The translations under genes were made by a program, and so were the position numbers. A stretch of DNA of 36,131 bases from Ferruginibacter sp. (GTDB taxonomy: Bacteria; Bacteroidota; Bacteroidia; Chitinophagales; Chitinophagaceae): the NCBI GenBank assembly GCA_030157685.1, contig JAOAUI010000441.1, positions 1 to 36,131 of the forward strand, in the 5' to 3' direction. Position 1 is the first letter of the stretch, and each line of letters starts with the position of its first letter. This document shows, piece after piece, positions 1-7,050 of this stretch. Under the pieces are notes generated by a model. It made no database searches, was not told where the DNA came from, and saw only the letters and a list, made by a program, of their open reading frames with translations.

Positions 1-53
1 GATTTTACCGGGGGTATTTTTTTTATGCAGCTGCACCAAGGTTGGGTTAGTAG

Positions 54-61
54 TATATTTG
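54..61 (+). promoter_or_regulatory. Possible -7 box of the class IV aminotransferase gene
   Basis: The octamer TATATTTG fits the Bacteroidetes -7 consensus TAnnTTTG. It lies only four bases before the ATG, so transcription from it would be nearly leaderless, and no clear -33 TTG is spaced correctly. It may be chance in AT-rich DNA. Confidence 0.2.
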
Positions 62-65
62 AGGC

Positions 66-905
66 ATGGAGTATTTTATTTTTAACGGCAAGCTGCTTAA
101 GCCGGAAACGGGCATTATTGGGGCCAATAACCGCGGGCTCAGGTTTGGCGACGGGCTTTTTGAAACCATTAAAAGCATAAACGGCCAGTTAGAATTTATT
201 GATGAACATTTTGCACGCCTTTGGAAGGGCATGCAGGTATTGCAGTTTACTATTCCCAAGCAGTTTACACCCGATTACCTGGAGCAGGAAATACAAAACC
301 TGCTAAAGAAAAACGGGCATGATAAAATGGCAAGGGTGCGGTTAACTGTCTTTAGGGGCGATGGGGGCTTGTATGATGCCATTGACCATAAACCAAATTA
401 CCTGATACAAAGCTGGTCACTGCCCGATGAAACCGGCAGCTGGAACAGCAATGGCCTGGTTGTGGGAATTTATACCGATATAAAAAAGAGCTGCGATATA
501 CTGAGCAACCTGAAGCACAATAATTTTTTACCTTATGCCATGGCGGCGCTGTTTGCAAAAAAGGAAAAATGGAATGATGCCATTTTGCTGAATACCGAAG
601 GCCGGCTTTGCGATACCAGCATTGCCAATATTTTTTTAATTAAGGATGAAGTTGTTTACACACCTGCCTTGTTCGAGGGTTGTATTGCCGGCGTGATGCG
701 GAGAAACCTGGTTGAAAAACTTACTGCAGCCGGTTATAAACTGGTTGAAGGAAAAATAAGTGTAGATGAACTGTTGAATGCGGATGAAGTTTTTTTAACC
801 AATTCTATCTATAATATGCGGTGGGTGCAAAGTGTAGGAGATAAGAAATACAGCAATGCGCAAACACAAAAAATATATGCTGCATTTTTTTCAACAAATT
901 CATGA
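66..905 (+). CDS. Class IV PLP-dependent aminotransferase / aminodeoxychorismate lyase-like
   Basis: A 279-residue fold-type IV PLP enzyme, the family of branched-chain aminotransferase, D-amino-acid aminotransferase and 4-amino-4-deoxychorismate lyase (PabC). The N-terminal RGLRFGDGLFETI is the usual family entry motif. SNLKHNNFLPYAMA holds the probable Schiff-base lysine, and TEGRLCDTSIANIF followed by EGCIAGVMR match the conserved phosphate-binding and C-terminal blocks. Length is normal for PabC or IlvE-like proteins. Substrate cannot be decided from motifs. PabC is plausible because folE and pterin genes lie about 4 kb downstream, but the two are not in one operon. It is followed after 41 bp by the photolyase gene on the same strand. 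The start at ATG 66 is chosen because it begins immediately before the conserved N-terminus. Confidence 0.85.
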   Translation: MEYFIFNGKLLKPETGIIGANNRGLRFGDGLFETIKSINGQLEFIDEHFARLWKGMQVLQFTIPKQFTPDYLEQEIQNLLKKNGHDKMARVRLTVFRGDGGLYDAIDHKPNYLIQSWSLPDETGSWNSNGLVVGIYTDIKKSCDILSNLKHNNFLPYAMAALFAKKEKWNDAILLNTEGRLCDTSIANIFLIKDEVVYTPALFEGCIAGVMRRNLVEKLTAAGYKLVEGKISVDELLNADEVFLTNSIYNMRWVQSVGDKKYSNAQTQKIYAAFFSTNS

Positions 906-946
906 TACCGGTGTTTTAAACTCATAAGCACTAAAGTTTTTTACCA

Positions 947-2260
947 TTGCAAACAGTAAATATTTTCTGGTTCCGGCGGGATTTGAGGTTAACCGATAAT
1001 GCCGGCCTGTACCATGCGTTAAAAAGCAGCAACCCGGTTGTACCCATTTTTATTTTTGATAAGAATATACTGTACAGGCTTGGTGATAAGGCAGACAGGA
1101 GAGTGGCTTTTATTCATGCTGCATTGGAAGAAATGCAGGGCGAACTTGTAAAAATGAACTCATCGCTGCAGGTTTTTTATGCAACACCGCTGGAAGCATT
1201 TGAAAAACTTTTAGCAACCTATACCATTGAAAAAGTATTTACCAATCATGATTATGAACCTTATGCAAAGGAAAGAGATGAGGCTATTGGAGATTTATTA
1301 AAAGCAAAAGGCGCATCGTTGCATACTTTTAAAGACCAGGTAATTTTTGAGAAAGACGAAGTAATAAAAGATGATGGTAAACCTTATACTGTTTTTACAC
1401 CTTACAGCAGAAAATGGAAAGCAGCTTTGCAGAATTTTCATTTTAAAGCATACCCAACAGAAAAATATTTCAATAATTTCTATGAGCAAGCTCCGAACGA
1501 GATTCCTTCATTAGAATCAATGGGTTTTATTAATGTAGAAGAAGATTTTCCTTCTAAACAATTAAATGATGAGCTGGTAAAAAAATACCAGGAGCAGCGT
1601 AATTTTCCGGCAATAGCCGGTACATCCAAACTGGGAGTGCATTTGCGTTTTGGTACGGTAAGTATACGGCAGCTTGCCCGGCAAAGCAGTGGCTTAAGCG
1701 AAACATTTTTGAATGAGCTAATATGGCGTGATTTTTACCAGATGATACTCTGGCATTTTCCACAGGTGGGCATGGGTGAGGCCTTTAAGCCGGCTTATGA
1801 TTTTATTGAATGGAGAGATGATGAAGAAGCATTTGAAAAATGGTGCGCCGGCCAAACCGGTTACCCCATTGTAGATGCAGGCATGCGGGAATTGAATGCA
1901 ACCGGTTTTATGCATAACCGGGTGCGTATGATTGTGGCTTCTTTTCTTACCAAACATTTACTGCTTGACTGGCGCCTGGGCGAAGCTTATTTTGCTGAAA
2001 AATTGCTGGATTTTGACCTGGCTGCCAACAATGGCGGCTGGCAATGGACCGCAGGCAGCGGTTGCGACGCAGCACCATATTTCAGGATTTTTAATCCTTA
2101 CCTGCAAACAAAAAAATTTGATCCTCAGCTGGAGTACATTAATAAATGGGTACCCGAACTGAATGAATTGAATTATCCCCAACCGATCGTTGATCATGAA
2201 TTTGCGAGGAAACGGTGCCTGGAGGTTTACGGAAAGGCATTAAAACAAGATATGTTCTAA
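947..2260 (+). CDS. phrB: Deoxyribodipyrimidine photolyase (class I CPD photolyase)
   Basis: Flavoenzyme that uses blue light to split cyclobutane pyrimidine dimers in DNA. The N-terminal Rossmann antenna domain starts with IFWFRRDLRLTDNAGL. The C-terminal FAD and DNA-binding domain carries LIWRDFYQMILW, VDAGMRELNATGFMHNR and NNGGWQWTAGSGCDAAPYFR, which is strongly typical of class I photolyases. The 437-residue length is slightly shorter than E. coli PhrB. The start codon is TTG. The protein begins directly at the conserved beta strand, and no upstream ATG in frame fits. Its stop overlaps the convergent mqnD stop by four bases, so the two transcripts must run into each other. A 6-4 photolyase or cryptochrome role is less likely given the CPD-type C-terminal motifs. 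Confidence 0.95.
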   Translation: MQTVNIFWFRRDLRLTDNAGLYHALKSSNPVVPIFIFDKNILYRLGDKADRRVAFIHAALEEMQGELVKMNSSLQVFYATPLEAFEKLLATYTIEKVFTNHDYEPYAKERDEAIGDLLKAKGASLHTFKDQVIFEKDEVIKDDGKPYTVFTPYSRKWKAALQNFHFKAYPTEKYFNNFYEQAPNEIPSLESMGFINVEEDFPSKQLNDELVKKYQEQRNFPAIAGTSKLGVHLRFGTVSIRQLARQSSGLSETFLNELIWRDFYQMILWHFPQVGMGEAFKPAYDFIEWRDDEEAFEKWCAGQTGYPIVDAGMRELNATGFMHNRVRMIVASFLTKHLLLDWRLGEAYFAEKLLDFDLAANNGGWQWTAGSGCDAAPYFRIFNPYLQTKKFDPQLEYINKWVPELNELNYPQPIVDHEFARKRCLEVYGKALKQDMF

Positions 2261-3099
2261 TTTACTGTTTCAAGAAATATGCCTGCTTTACTAATTCCTG
2301 TTTCTGATTTATTTTGTTGATAAACGTCCAGCAATTTCAATACTGCATTTCTTCCTGTTGCGCCTAAATCAATTGAATATTCGTTTACATAGAGGTTGAT
2401 ATGTTTACGCATTACAGCTTCGCTCATTTCCTGTGAATGAACTTTTACATAATCGGCCAGTTCAGCATAATGATTGTGGTATGCATATTCAATGCTTTTC
2501 TTTATCAGGCTATCAACCTGCCTTGCAATGGTAGCATCAACAGAGCGACGGATAACAATGCCGCCAAGCGGAATGGAATTACCTGTTTCTTTTTCCCAGT
2601 AATCGCCCAGGTCGGTAATTTTATGCAAACCTTTATCAACATAAGTAAACCGGTTTTCATGAATAATTACACCAAGGCCTTTTCCTTCTAAAACAAAATT
2701 TTCTATTTCATCGTAACGCAGAAAAACTTTGTTTTTAGCTCCGGGATAAGCTAAAGAAAAAAGTAAATGTGCTGTGGTATGTTCGCCAGGTATGGCAATT
2801 ACGAGATCTTCAACATTTTGACTTTTGACTTTTGACTTTTGAATTAATAAAGGTCCCACGCCTTTACCTAAAGCACTGCCACTGTTCAATACAATATATT
2901 TTTCGAGCACTAATGGTAAAACACCGTAGCTGAGTTTTGTTATATCCAGTTTGCCCGCCAATGCCCATTCATTAAGGGTTTCCACATCTTCTAAAACAAC
3001 ATCAAAAGTCAATCCGCCGGTATCAATCTTATTATTTACCAGTGCATCAAAAATAAATGTATCGTTGGGGCAGGGTGAGAAGCCTAAGGTTAAAGTCAT
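2257..3099 (-). CDS. mqnD: 1,4-dihydroxy-6-naphthoate synthase (futalosine pathway)
   Basis: Converts cyclic dehypoxanthinyl futalosine to 1,4-dihydroxy-6-naphthoate, a late step in the MqnA-D route to menaquinone. The N-terminus LGFSPCPNDTFIFDALVN is the family signature of this periplasmic-binding-protein-like fold. LDITKLSYGVLPLV and IPLGGIVIRR are further conserved blocks. The 280-residue length is normal. It lies 38 bp downstream of mqnB on the same strand, so the two probably form one transcript, while MqnA and MqnC are not in the window. An odd point is a run of ACTTTTG heptamers inside the gene (2821-2841) that encodes the hydrophilic patch QKSKVKSQN in a loop, probably a repeat expansion tolerated in frame. 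Confidence 0.95.
   Translation of the reverse strand: MTLTLGFSPCPNDTFIFDALVNNKIDTGGLTFDVVLEDVETLNEWALAGKLDITKLSYGVLPLVLEKYIVLNSGSALGKGVGPLLIQKSKVKSQNVEDLVIAIPGEHTTAHLLFSLAYPGAKNKVFLRYDEIENFVLEGKGLGVIIHENRFTYVDKGLHKITDLGDYWEKETGNSIPLGGIVIRRSVDATIARQVDSLIKKSIEYAYHNHYAELADYVKVHSQEMSEAVMRKHINLYVNEYSIDLGATGRNAVLKLLDVYQQNKSETGISKAGIFLETVN
2814..2841. repeat. In-gene heptamer repeat within mqnD
   Basis: Three exact copies of ACTTTTG (2821-2827, 2828-2834, 2835-2841) are preceded by one imperfect copy, CATTTTG. The repeat is inside mqnD and is read as alternating Lys/Ser/Val residues. It belongs with the other 7-bp and 8-bp phased repeats noted in this window. Confidence 0.85.
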
Positions 3100-3112
3100 G
3101 TTTATTTAGTTA

Positions 3113-3134
3113 ACCTGCCTGCCGACAGGCAGGT
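3113..3134. repeat. Perfect palindrome between mqnB and mqnD
   Basis: ACCTGCCTG and CAGGCAGGT form a 9-bp perfect stem around a CCGA loop, GC-rich in an AT-rich junction. There is no T-run on either side, so a simple intrinsic terminator is unlikely. It looks like a REP-type dispersed palindrome or an mRNA-processing hairpin in the mqnB-mqnD transcript. Confidence 0.75.
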
Positions 3135-3137
3135 CCG

Positions 3138-3767
3138 TTAATTGGTTAAATCGTTAATTAGTATTTGTATTTCTTTGTTCAAATTTTCAATGGCCTCTTT
3201 CATCTTCCATTTTGTTTTATCTCTTTCGCCAACATGGTTTGAGATTGATCTGATTTGTAGAAAAGGAATTTGTTCCTGTAAACAAACATAATGCAATGCA
3301 GCACCTTCCATCGTTTCAATATCGGCATTAAAAGTTTGTATAAACTGTTGTTTTTGTAATTCGCTGTCGCTTACTTTATTTATTGTAAGTGCTTTTACTT
3401 TTGGTAACCTGTTTTTTGATAAAGCTTCGTTTGAATTTACAAGCCAACCATCAACAAATGGAAATTCATCTTTGTTTGCAAAGGCAGTATTAATGATTGG
3501 TGTGAAATTTCCTTTCTCTTCAATACCCAGATCGGCAAAGCAATCCTGCTTTACAATTACAACCTGTCCCAATGTCATTTCATTTGAAAAACAACCTGCA
3601 ATACCTGCCTGGATAATAAAGTCATAATCCATCTGGTGTATGCGTTTTTGCAAATGGTAGATTGTAGCAGGAACTCCAACGCCCGTTATCAGTGTATCAA
3701 CCCGGCTGTTTGCAGCTGTAAATGGCTCTATTTCATGCGCTGTTGCGGCTATGAGTAAGATTTGCAT
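3138..3767 (-). CDS. mqnB: Futalosine hydrolase
   Basis: Nucleoside-phosphorylase-fold enzyme that releases hypoxanthine from futalosine to give dehypoxanthinyl futalosine. Visible motifs are MQILLIAATAHEI at the N-terminus, IQAGIAGCF (the nucleoside-binding glycine strand), ADIETMEGAALHYVC with the conserved Glu-Met-Glu that contacts the ribose, and IRSISNHVGERD. The start is placed at MQIL (3767), because the nine residues before it in the longest ORF are not family-like. At about 209 residues it is typical in length. mqnD follows directly, supporting the pathway call. The last codons and stop (LINDLTN) are written by a GTTAATT-like junction repeat, so the C-terminal tail is probably not functionally conserved. 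Confidence 0.93.
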   Translation of the reverse strand: MQILLIAATAHEIEPFTAANSRVDTLITGVGVPATIYHLQKRIHQMDYDFIIQAGIAGCFSNEMTLGQVVIVKQDCFADLGIEEKGNFTPIINTAFANKDEFPFVDGWLVNSNEALSKNRLPKVKALTINKVSDSELQKQQFIQTFNADIETMEGAALHYVCLQEQIPFLQIRSISNHVGERDKTKWKMKEAIENLNKEIQILINDLTN

Positions 3768-3812
3768 TGTACAAATTTCGTATTTACACTTCACATTTCA
3801 GGATTTAGCAGT

Positions 3813-3820
3813 TACCTTTG
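3813..3820 (+). promoter_or_regulatory. Candidate -7 box of the PTPS-folE cluster
   Basis: TACCTTTG fits the Bacteroidetes TAnnTTTG consensus and lies 19 bases before the ATG at 3840, a plausible leader length. No convincing -33 TTG is seen at the usual spacing. Confidence 0.4.
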
Positions 3821-3839
3821 CCGAAATTTTGAATATTTA

Positions 3840-4250
3840 ATGGTTTACATCACCAGGATAGAACATTTTAACGCAGCTCACAAATTATACAACCCTGCAT
3901 GGAGTCGTGAAAAAAATGAGGAGGTATTTGGCAAATGTGCCAATGAAAACTGGCATGGGCATAATTTTGAATTGTTTGTTACGCTAAAAGGTGATCCTGA
4001 TCCCGATACCGGTTTTGTGTACGATGTAAAAAAACTGAGCATTATTGTAAAGGAACATGTAATTGATAAACTGGATCACAAGAACCTGAATGTAGATGTT
4101 GATTTTATGAAGGATAAACTTTGTTCTATTGAAAACCTGGTGATTGGTATCTGGAACGAACTGACACCACACCTGCCCGCCGGTGTTCAGCTACACTGCC
4201 TTAAATTATCTGAAACGCCCCGGATATTTGTTGAATACTACGGTACTTAA
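3840..4250 (+). CDS. 6-pyruvoyltetrahydropterin synthase / 6-carboxytetrahydropterin synthase family, copy 1
   Basis: A 136-residue T-fold enzyme acting on dihydroneopterin triphosphate from FolE. HFNAAHKLYN supplies one zinc histidine, and CANENWHGHNFE gives the catalytic Cys and the other two zinc histidines. LDHKNLN holds the Asp-His dyad, and ETPRIFVEYY supplies the pterin-anchoring Glu. The Cys-to-HGH spacing is five residues, like animal 6-pyruvoyl-tetrahydropterin synthases, rather than the three usual in QueD. The start is ATG 3840; the longer ORF from 3762 adds unrelated residues and would overlap mqnB. A related copy follows at 4414 and folE at 4863. The product could feed queuosine, biopterin-like or folate synthesis; the sequence does not decide. 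Confidence 0.88.
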   Translation: MVYITRIEHFNAAHKLYNPAWSREKNEEVFGKCANENWHGHNFELFVTLKGDPDPDTGFVYDVKKLSIIVKEHVIDKLDHKNLNVDVDFMKDKLCSIENLVIGIWNELTPHLPAGVQLHCLKLSETPRIFVEYYGT

Positions 4251-4413
4251 TTTCAGTATCAGCCAAACAAACACTAACTTTACTTCAATAACTTTCAATA
4301 GTTGATGTGTTTGATCAGCAGACTTCTGTTTTAACCATCAGCAAATTTTGTTCTCACGATTTACTTAAAATTTTAAGAACAATTTGTAATGTTTATATGT
4401 TATAACATTTGTC

Positions 4414-4827
4414 ATGAGTAAAAAAGTAGCCGTTTACCGTAAAGAACATTTTAATGCAGCACACCGTTTAAATAATCCGTTGTGGGATGAAGCTACCAAC
4501 CAGCAGGTTTTTGGTAAATGCAATAACCCGCATTTTCACGGCCATAATTATGAACTGGTGATTAAAGTAACAGGTGAGCCCGATCCTGTAACCGGTTACG
4601 TAATGGATATGAAACTGCTGAGCGATATTGCACAGGAAAATGTGCTTGAAAGGTTCGATCATAAAAATCTGAATGAAGATACAGCGGAGTTTAAAAATCT
4701 GAATCCTACGGCAGAAAATATTGCCATAGTGATCTATAATATTTTAAGAGAAAAAATTGATATGGAATTTGATCTGCAAATCCGACTGTATGAAACAGAA
4801 AGAAATTTTGTGGATTATCCGGCATAA
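4414..4827 (+). CDS. 6-pyruvoyltetrahydropterin synthase / QueD-family protein, copy 2
   Basis: A 137-residue paralogue of the preceding gene with the same layout: [37 protein letters not shown] and [11 protein letters not shown]. All zinc ligands, the catalytic Cys, the Asp-His pair and the substrate Glu are present, so both copies should be active. Again the spacing between Cys and HGH is five residues, and CNNPxxHGHNY is very like eukaryotic PTPS. The two copies are clearly diverged in the second half, so this is not a recent duplication. Its stop codon lies in a 7-bp phased repeat running to the folE start, 35 bp away. Likely co-transcribed with folE. Which copy is the queuosine enzyme is not clear. 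Confidence 0.9.
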   Translation: MSKKVAVYRKEHFNAAHRLNNPLWDEATNQQVFGKCNNPHFHGHNYELVIKVTGEPDPVTGYVMDMKLLSDIAQENVLERFDHKNLNEDTAEFKNLNPTAENIAIVIYNILREKIDMEFDLQIRLYETERNFVDYPA

Positions 4828-4866
4828 ATCTAAAGTCTAAAATCGTAAATCTAAAATCAGAAATGG
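4825..4866. repeat. Heptad-phased repeat at the PTPS-folE junction
   Basis: Six consecutive 7-mers in exact phase: TAAATCT, AAAGTCT, AAAATCG, TAAATCT, AAAATCA, GAAATGG. The first contains the TAA stop of the upstream gene and the last contains the ATG of folE, so the whole junction is built of the repeat. Confidence 0.85.
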
Positions 4867-5459
4867 CTTATAAAAAAATTGAGCAGTACGATGAGAAAAC
4901 CACATTGGGGCTCATAGAGACTTACAAAAATACTTTAAGGCTTTTGGGAGAAGACCCCGACAGGGAGGGGCTTGAAAAAACACCCGAACGTGTAGCCAAG
5001 GCAATGCAGTTTCTTACACAGGGTTATGAAATTGACGCCAATGAAATTTTAAATTCTGCAAAATTTCATGAAGATGTGAGTGAGATGATCATTGTTAAAG
5101 ACATTGAACTGTACAGCATGTGTGAGCATCATATGCTGCCGTTTTATGGCAAAGCACATGTGGCTTACATTCCCAATGGATATATTACCGGCCTGAGTAA
5201 GATTGCCAGGGTGGTTGATGCATTCAGCCGAAGGTTGCAGGTGCAGGAAAGATTAACACACCAGATACTGAATGCAATAAAAGAAACACTGAACCCGATA
5301 GGCGTGGCTGTAGTAATTGAAGCATCGCATTTATGTATGATGATGAGAGGAGTGGAGAAACAAAATTCGGTTACCACTACATCAGCTTTTTGGGGTGAGT
5401 TTGAAAAAAATGAAACAAGGAGTGAGTTTGTGAAATTGATCTCAGCGAAATTGCACTAG
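4863..5459 (+). CDS. folE: GTP cyclohydrolase I
   Basis: Catalyses GTP to 7,8-dihydroneopterin triphosphate plus formate, the entry step for folate, biopterin and queuosine synthesis. [17 protein letters not shown] is the family N-terminal signature. [20 protein letters not shown] carries the zinc Cys and catalytic His residues, [25 protein letters not shown] is the core helix, and [12 protein letters not shown] supplies the second zinc Cys. The 198-residue length is normal for the homodecameric enzyme. It sits directly behind two PTPS-family genes, which use its product. The stop overlaps the convergent Uma2-family gene by four bases. Confidence 0.97.
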   Translation: MAYKKIEQYDEKTTLGLIETYKNTLRLLGEDPDREGLEKTPERVAKAMQFLTQGYEIDANEILNSAKFHEDVSEMIIVKDIELYSMCEHHMLPFYGKAHVAYIPNGYITGLSKIARVVDAFSRRLQVQERLTHQILNAIKETLNPIGVAVVIEASHLCMMMRGVEKQNSVTTTSAFWGEFEKNETRSEFVKLISAKLH

Positions 5460-5995
5460 TCAAACAAACTAATTACATCAAAATTTATTGAGCAAGTTGA
5501 TGTAAGATTAAATTGATTAGTATCTGTTTGTTTGTATTTGTTGTCTGTTAATTCAAAAATCTCTAAAGTTTTTTTATCACAATCAGCAATAATGTAATAT
5601 TTTACACCATACATTTCATAGATGTTATATTTTGTATTTCTATCTCTGAGTCTGGTGTTATGTGAGGAAATTTCTAAGATTAATTGAGGTGGAAATGTAA
5701 GAAAATCTTCCTTAAATTCCCCGCATACAACCATACAGTCAGGCCTTACAACTGTATTTTCATTAACTATCCAATCTAATTCGTAATAAACTTCGCAATT
5801 GCATATTAGTTGTTTTAGTTCTAAAATATTGCCAAGCTGCCTGCTAAATTTACCAGAAAAACTTTGATGAGACCTTTTTGGAGATGGGCTCATAGCATAA
5901 GGATATCCATTAATTAATTCCCAGTTACCTTCCCATAGTTTATAATCATTATAACTATATTGCTCCGGCCCAAATATTTTGGTTGGCAAATTCAT
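5456..5995 (-). CDS. Uma2-family protein (PD-(D/E)XK nuclease fold)
   Basis: About 179 residues from MNLP. The layout is that of Uma2 (DUF820) proteins: [25 protein letters not shown] near the N-terminus, VVRPDCMVV for the acidic metal ligand, PQLILEISS for the E-x-K-like strand, and the tail [19 protein letters not shown]. The family is predicted to be nuclease-like and is abundant in cyanobacteria and some Bacteroidetes, but its role is not established. The start at 5995 is preferred over 6013, because a TAnnTTTG box on the minus strand lies just upstream and residues 1-6 of the longer ORF are not conserved-looking. The gene stands alone between convergent folE and divergent fabD, as is common for mobile single genes. 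Confidence 0.8.
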   Translation of the reverse strand: MNLPTKIFGPEQYSYNDYKLWEGNWELINGYPYAMSPSPKRSHQSFSGKFSRQLGNILELKQLICNCEVYYELDWIVNENTVVRPDCMVVCGEFKEDFLTFPPQLILEISSHNTRLRDRNTKYNIYEMYGVKYYIIADCDKKTLEIFELTDNKYKQTDTNQFNLTSTCSINFDVISLFD

Positions 5996-6010
5996 TATCT
6001 TAAATTTACT

Positions 6011-6018
6011 CAAATTTA
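6011..6018 (-). promoter_or_regulatory. Candidate -7 box of the Uma2-family gene
   Basis: Read on the minus strand this is TAAATTTG, matching TAnnTTTG, 15 bases before the start at 5995. It is six bases from the forward box of fabD, so the two promoters would be tightly packed. Confidence 0.4.
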
Positions 6019-6023
6019 AATTT

Positions 6024-6031
6024 TATTTTTG
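6024..6031 (+). promoter_or_regulatory. Candidate -7 box of fabD
   Basis: TATTTTTG matches TAnnTTTG and lies 17 bases before the fabD ATG. The surrounding DNA is AT-rich, so chance matches are possible. Confidence 0.4.
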
Positions 6032-6048
6032 ATAAAACCGATTGCTTT

Positions 6049-6939
6049 ATGGCACATGCTTATATATTCCCTGGACAGGGATCTCAGTTCTGTGGTATGG
6101 GAAAAAACCTGTACGATTCCAATCCCGTTTCAAAAGAAATGTTTGAACAGGCGAACGATATTTTAGGTTTCAGAATTTCTGATATCATGTTCAGCGGATC
6201 GGATGAAGATCTGAAACAAACCAATGTAACACAGCCTGCAGTTTTTTTACATTCGGTAATTGCATTTAAAACTTTACCTGATGTAAAACCCGGTATGGTT
6301 GCAGGCCATTCGTTAGGAGAGTTCTCTGCTTTAGTTGCCAATAATGTACTGAGTTTTGAAAATGCTTTAATGCTGGTTTCCATCCGTGCGCAGGCTATGC
6401 AGCGTGCCTGCCAGATGAATCCATCAACCATGGCGGCTGTATTGGCATTGAGCGATGATAGGGTAGAAGAAATTTGTGCAGAAGTGATGAACGAAACGGG
6501 CGAAGTGGTGGTAGCTGCAAATTATAATTGTCCGGGGCAGTTGGTTATAAGCGGTTCTATAAAAGGTATTGAAGTTGCCTGCGAACGCATGAAAGCAGCA
6601 GGAGCCAGGCGTGCATTGGTTTTACCGGTGGGTGGTGCATTTCATTCGCCTTTAATGTTGCCGGCAAAAGAAGAGCTTGCAGCAGCGATTGAAGCAACAC
6701 ATTTTAATGAACCATCCTGCCCGGTATATCAAAATGTAGTGGCAAAAGCAGTAACCAATTCTGTAGATATAAAACACAATTTAATTGACCAGTTAACAGG
6801 CGCTGTGCGATGGACACAAAGTGTGGAAGCCATGATTGCTGATGGTGCAACGCAGTTTACAGAAGCTGGTCCAGGTAAAGTTTTGCAGGGATTGGTGATG
6901 AAGATCAATAAAGAAATGATTGCTGATGGGGTTAGTTGA
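6049..6939 (+). CDS. fabD: Malonyl-CoA:ACP S-malonyltransferase
   Basis: Transfers malonyl from CoA to acyl carrier protein to supply fatty-acid elongation in the cytoplasm. Visible are the N-terminal PGQGSQ (residues 8-13), the nucleophile elbow GHSLGEF with Ser at about residue 88, a conserved Arg in SIRAQAMQ, and GGAFHSPLM with the catalytic His at about 199. GPGKVLQGL near the end is also typical. The 296-residue length matches the family. It is transcribed alone, with the convergent secreted-protein gene downstream separated by an inverted octamer repeat. No other fab gene is adjacent. Confidence 0.97.
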   Translation: MAHAYIFPGQGSQFCGMGKNLYDSNPVSKEMFEQANDILGFRISDIMFSGSDEDLKQTNVTQPAVFLHSVIAFKTLPDVKPGMVAGHSLGEFSALVANNVLSFENALMLVSIRAQAMQRACQMNPSTMAAVLALSDDRVEEICAEVMNETGEVVVAANYNCPGQLVISGSIKGIEVACERMKAAGARRALVLPVGGAFHSPLMLPAKEELAAAIEATHFNEPSCPVYQNVVAKAVTNSVDIKHNLIDQLTGAVRWTQSVEAMIADGATQFTEAGPGKVLQGLVMKINKEMIADGVS

Positions 6940-6942
6940 AAT

Positions 6943-7045
6943 GTTAATCCATATATCCGTTAATCCGTAGGTGCGTTAATTTGTAAAAGGGTTTAAAATA
7001 TTGAAATCCCTATGGATTAACCAATTAACTAATTAACGGATTAAC
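6943..7045. repeat. Inverted arms of 8-bp phased repeats between convergent genes
   Basis: The left arm has five 8-mers in phase beginning GTTAATCC, ATATATCC, GTTAATCC (6943-6982). The right arm has four in phase, GGATTAAC, CAATTAAC, TAATTAAC, GGATTAAC (7014-7045). The right units are reverse complements of the left ones, so the region can fold into a long imperfect hairpin. It fills the gap between the fabD stop and the stop of the convergent secreted-protein gene and may serve as a two-way terminator. Confidence 0.8.
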
Positions 7046-7050
7046 AGAGT

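Noticed and set aside
3762-3839. 26-codon N-terminal extension of the first PTPS gene
   Set aside because: It overlaps mqnB and the candidate promoter; family similarity begins at the ATG at 3840.
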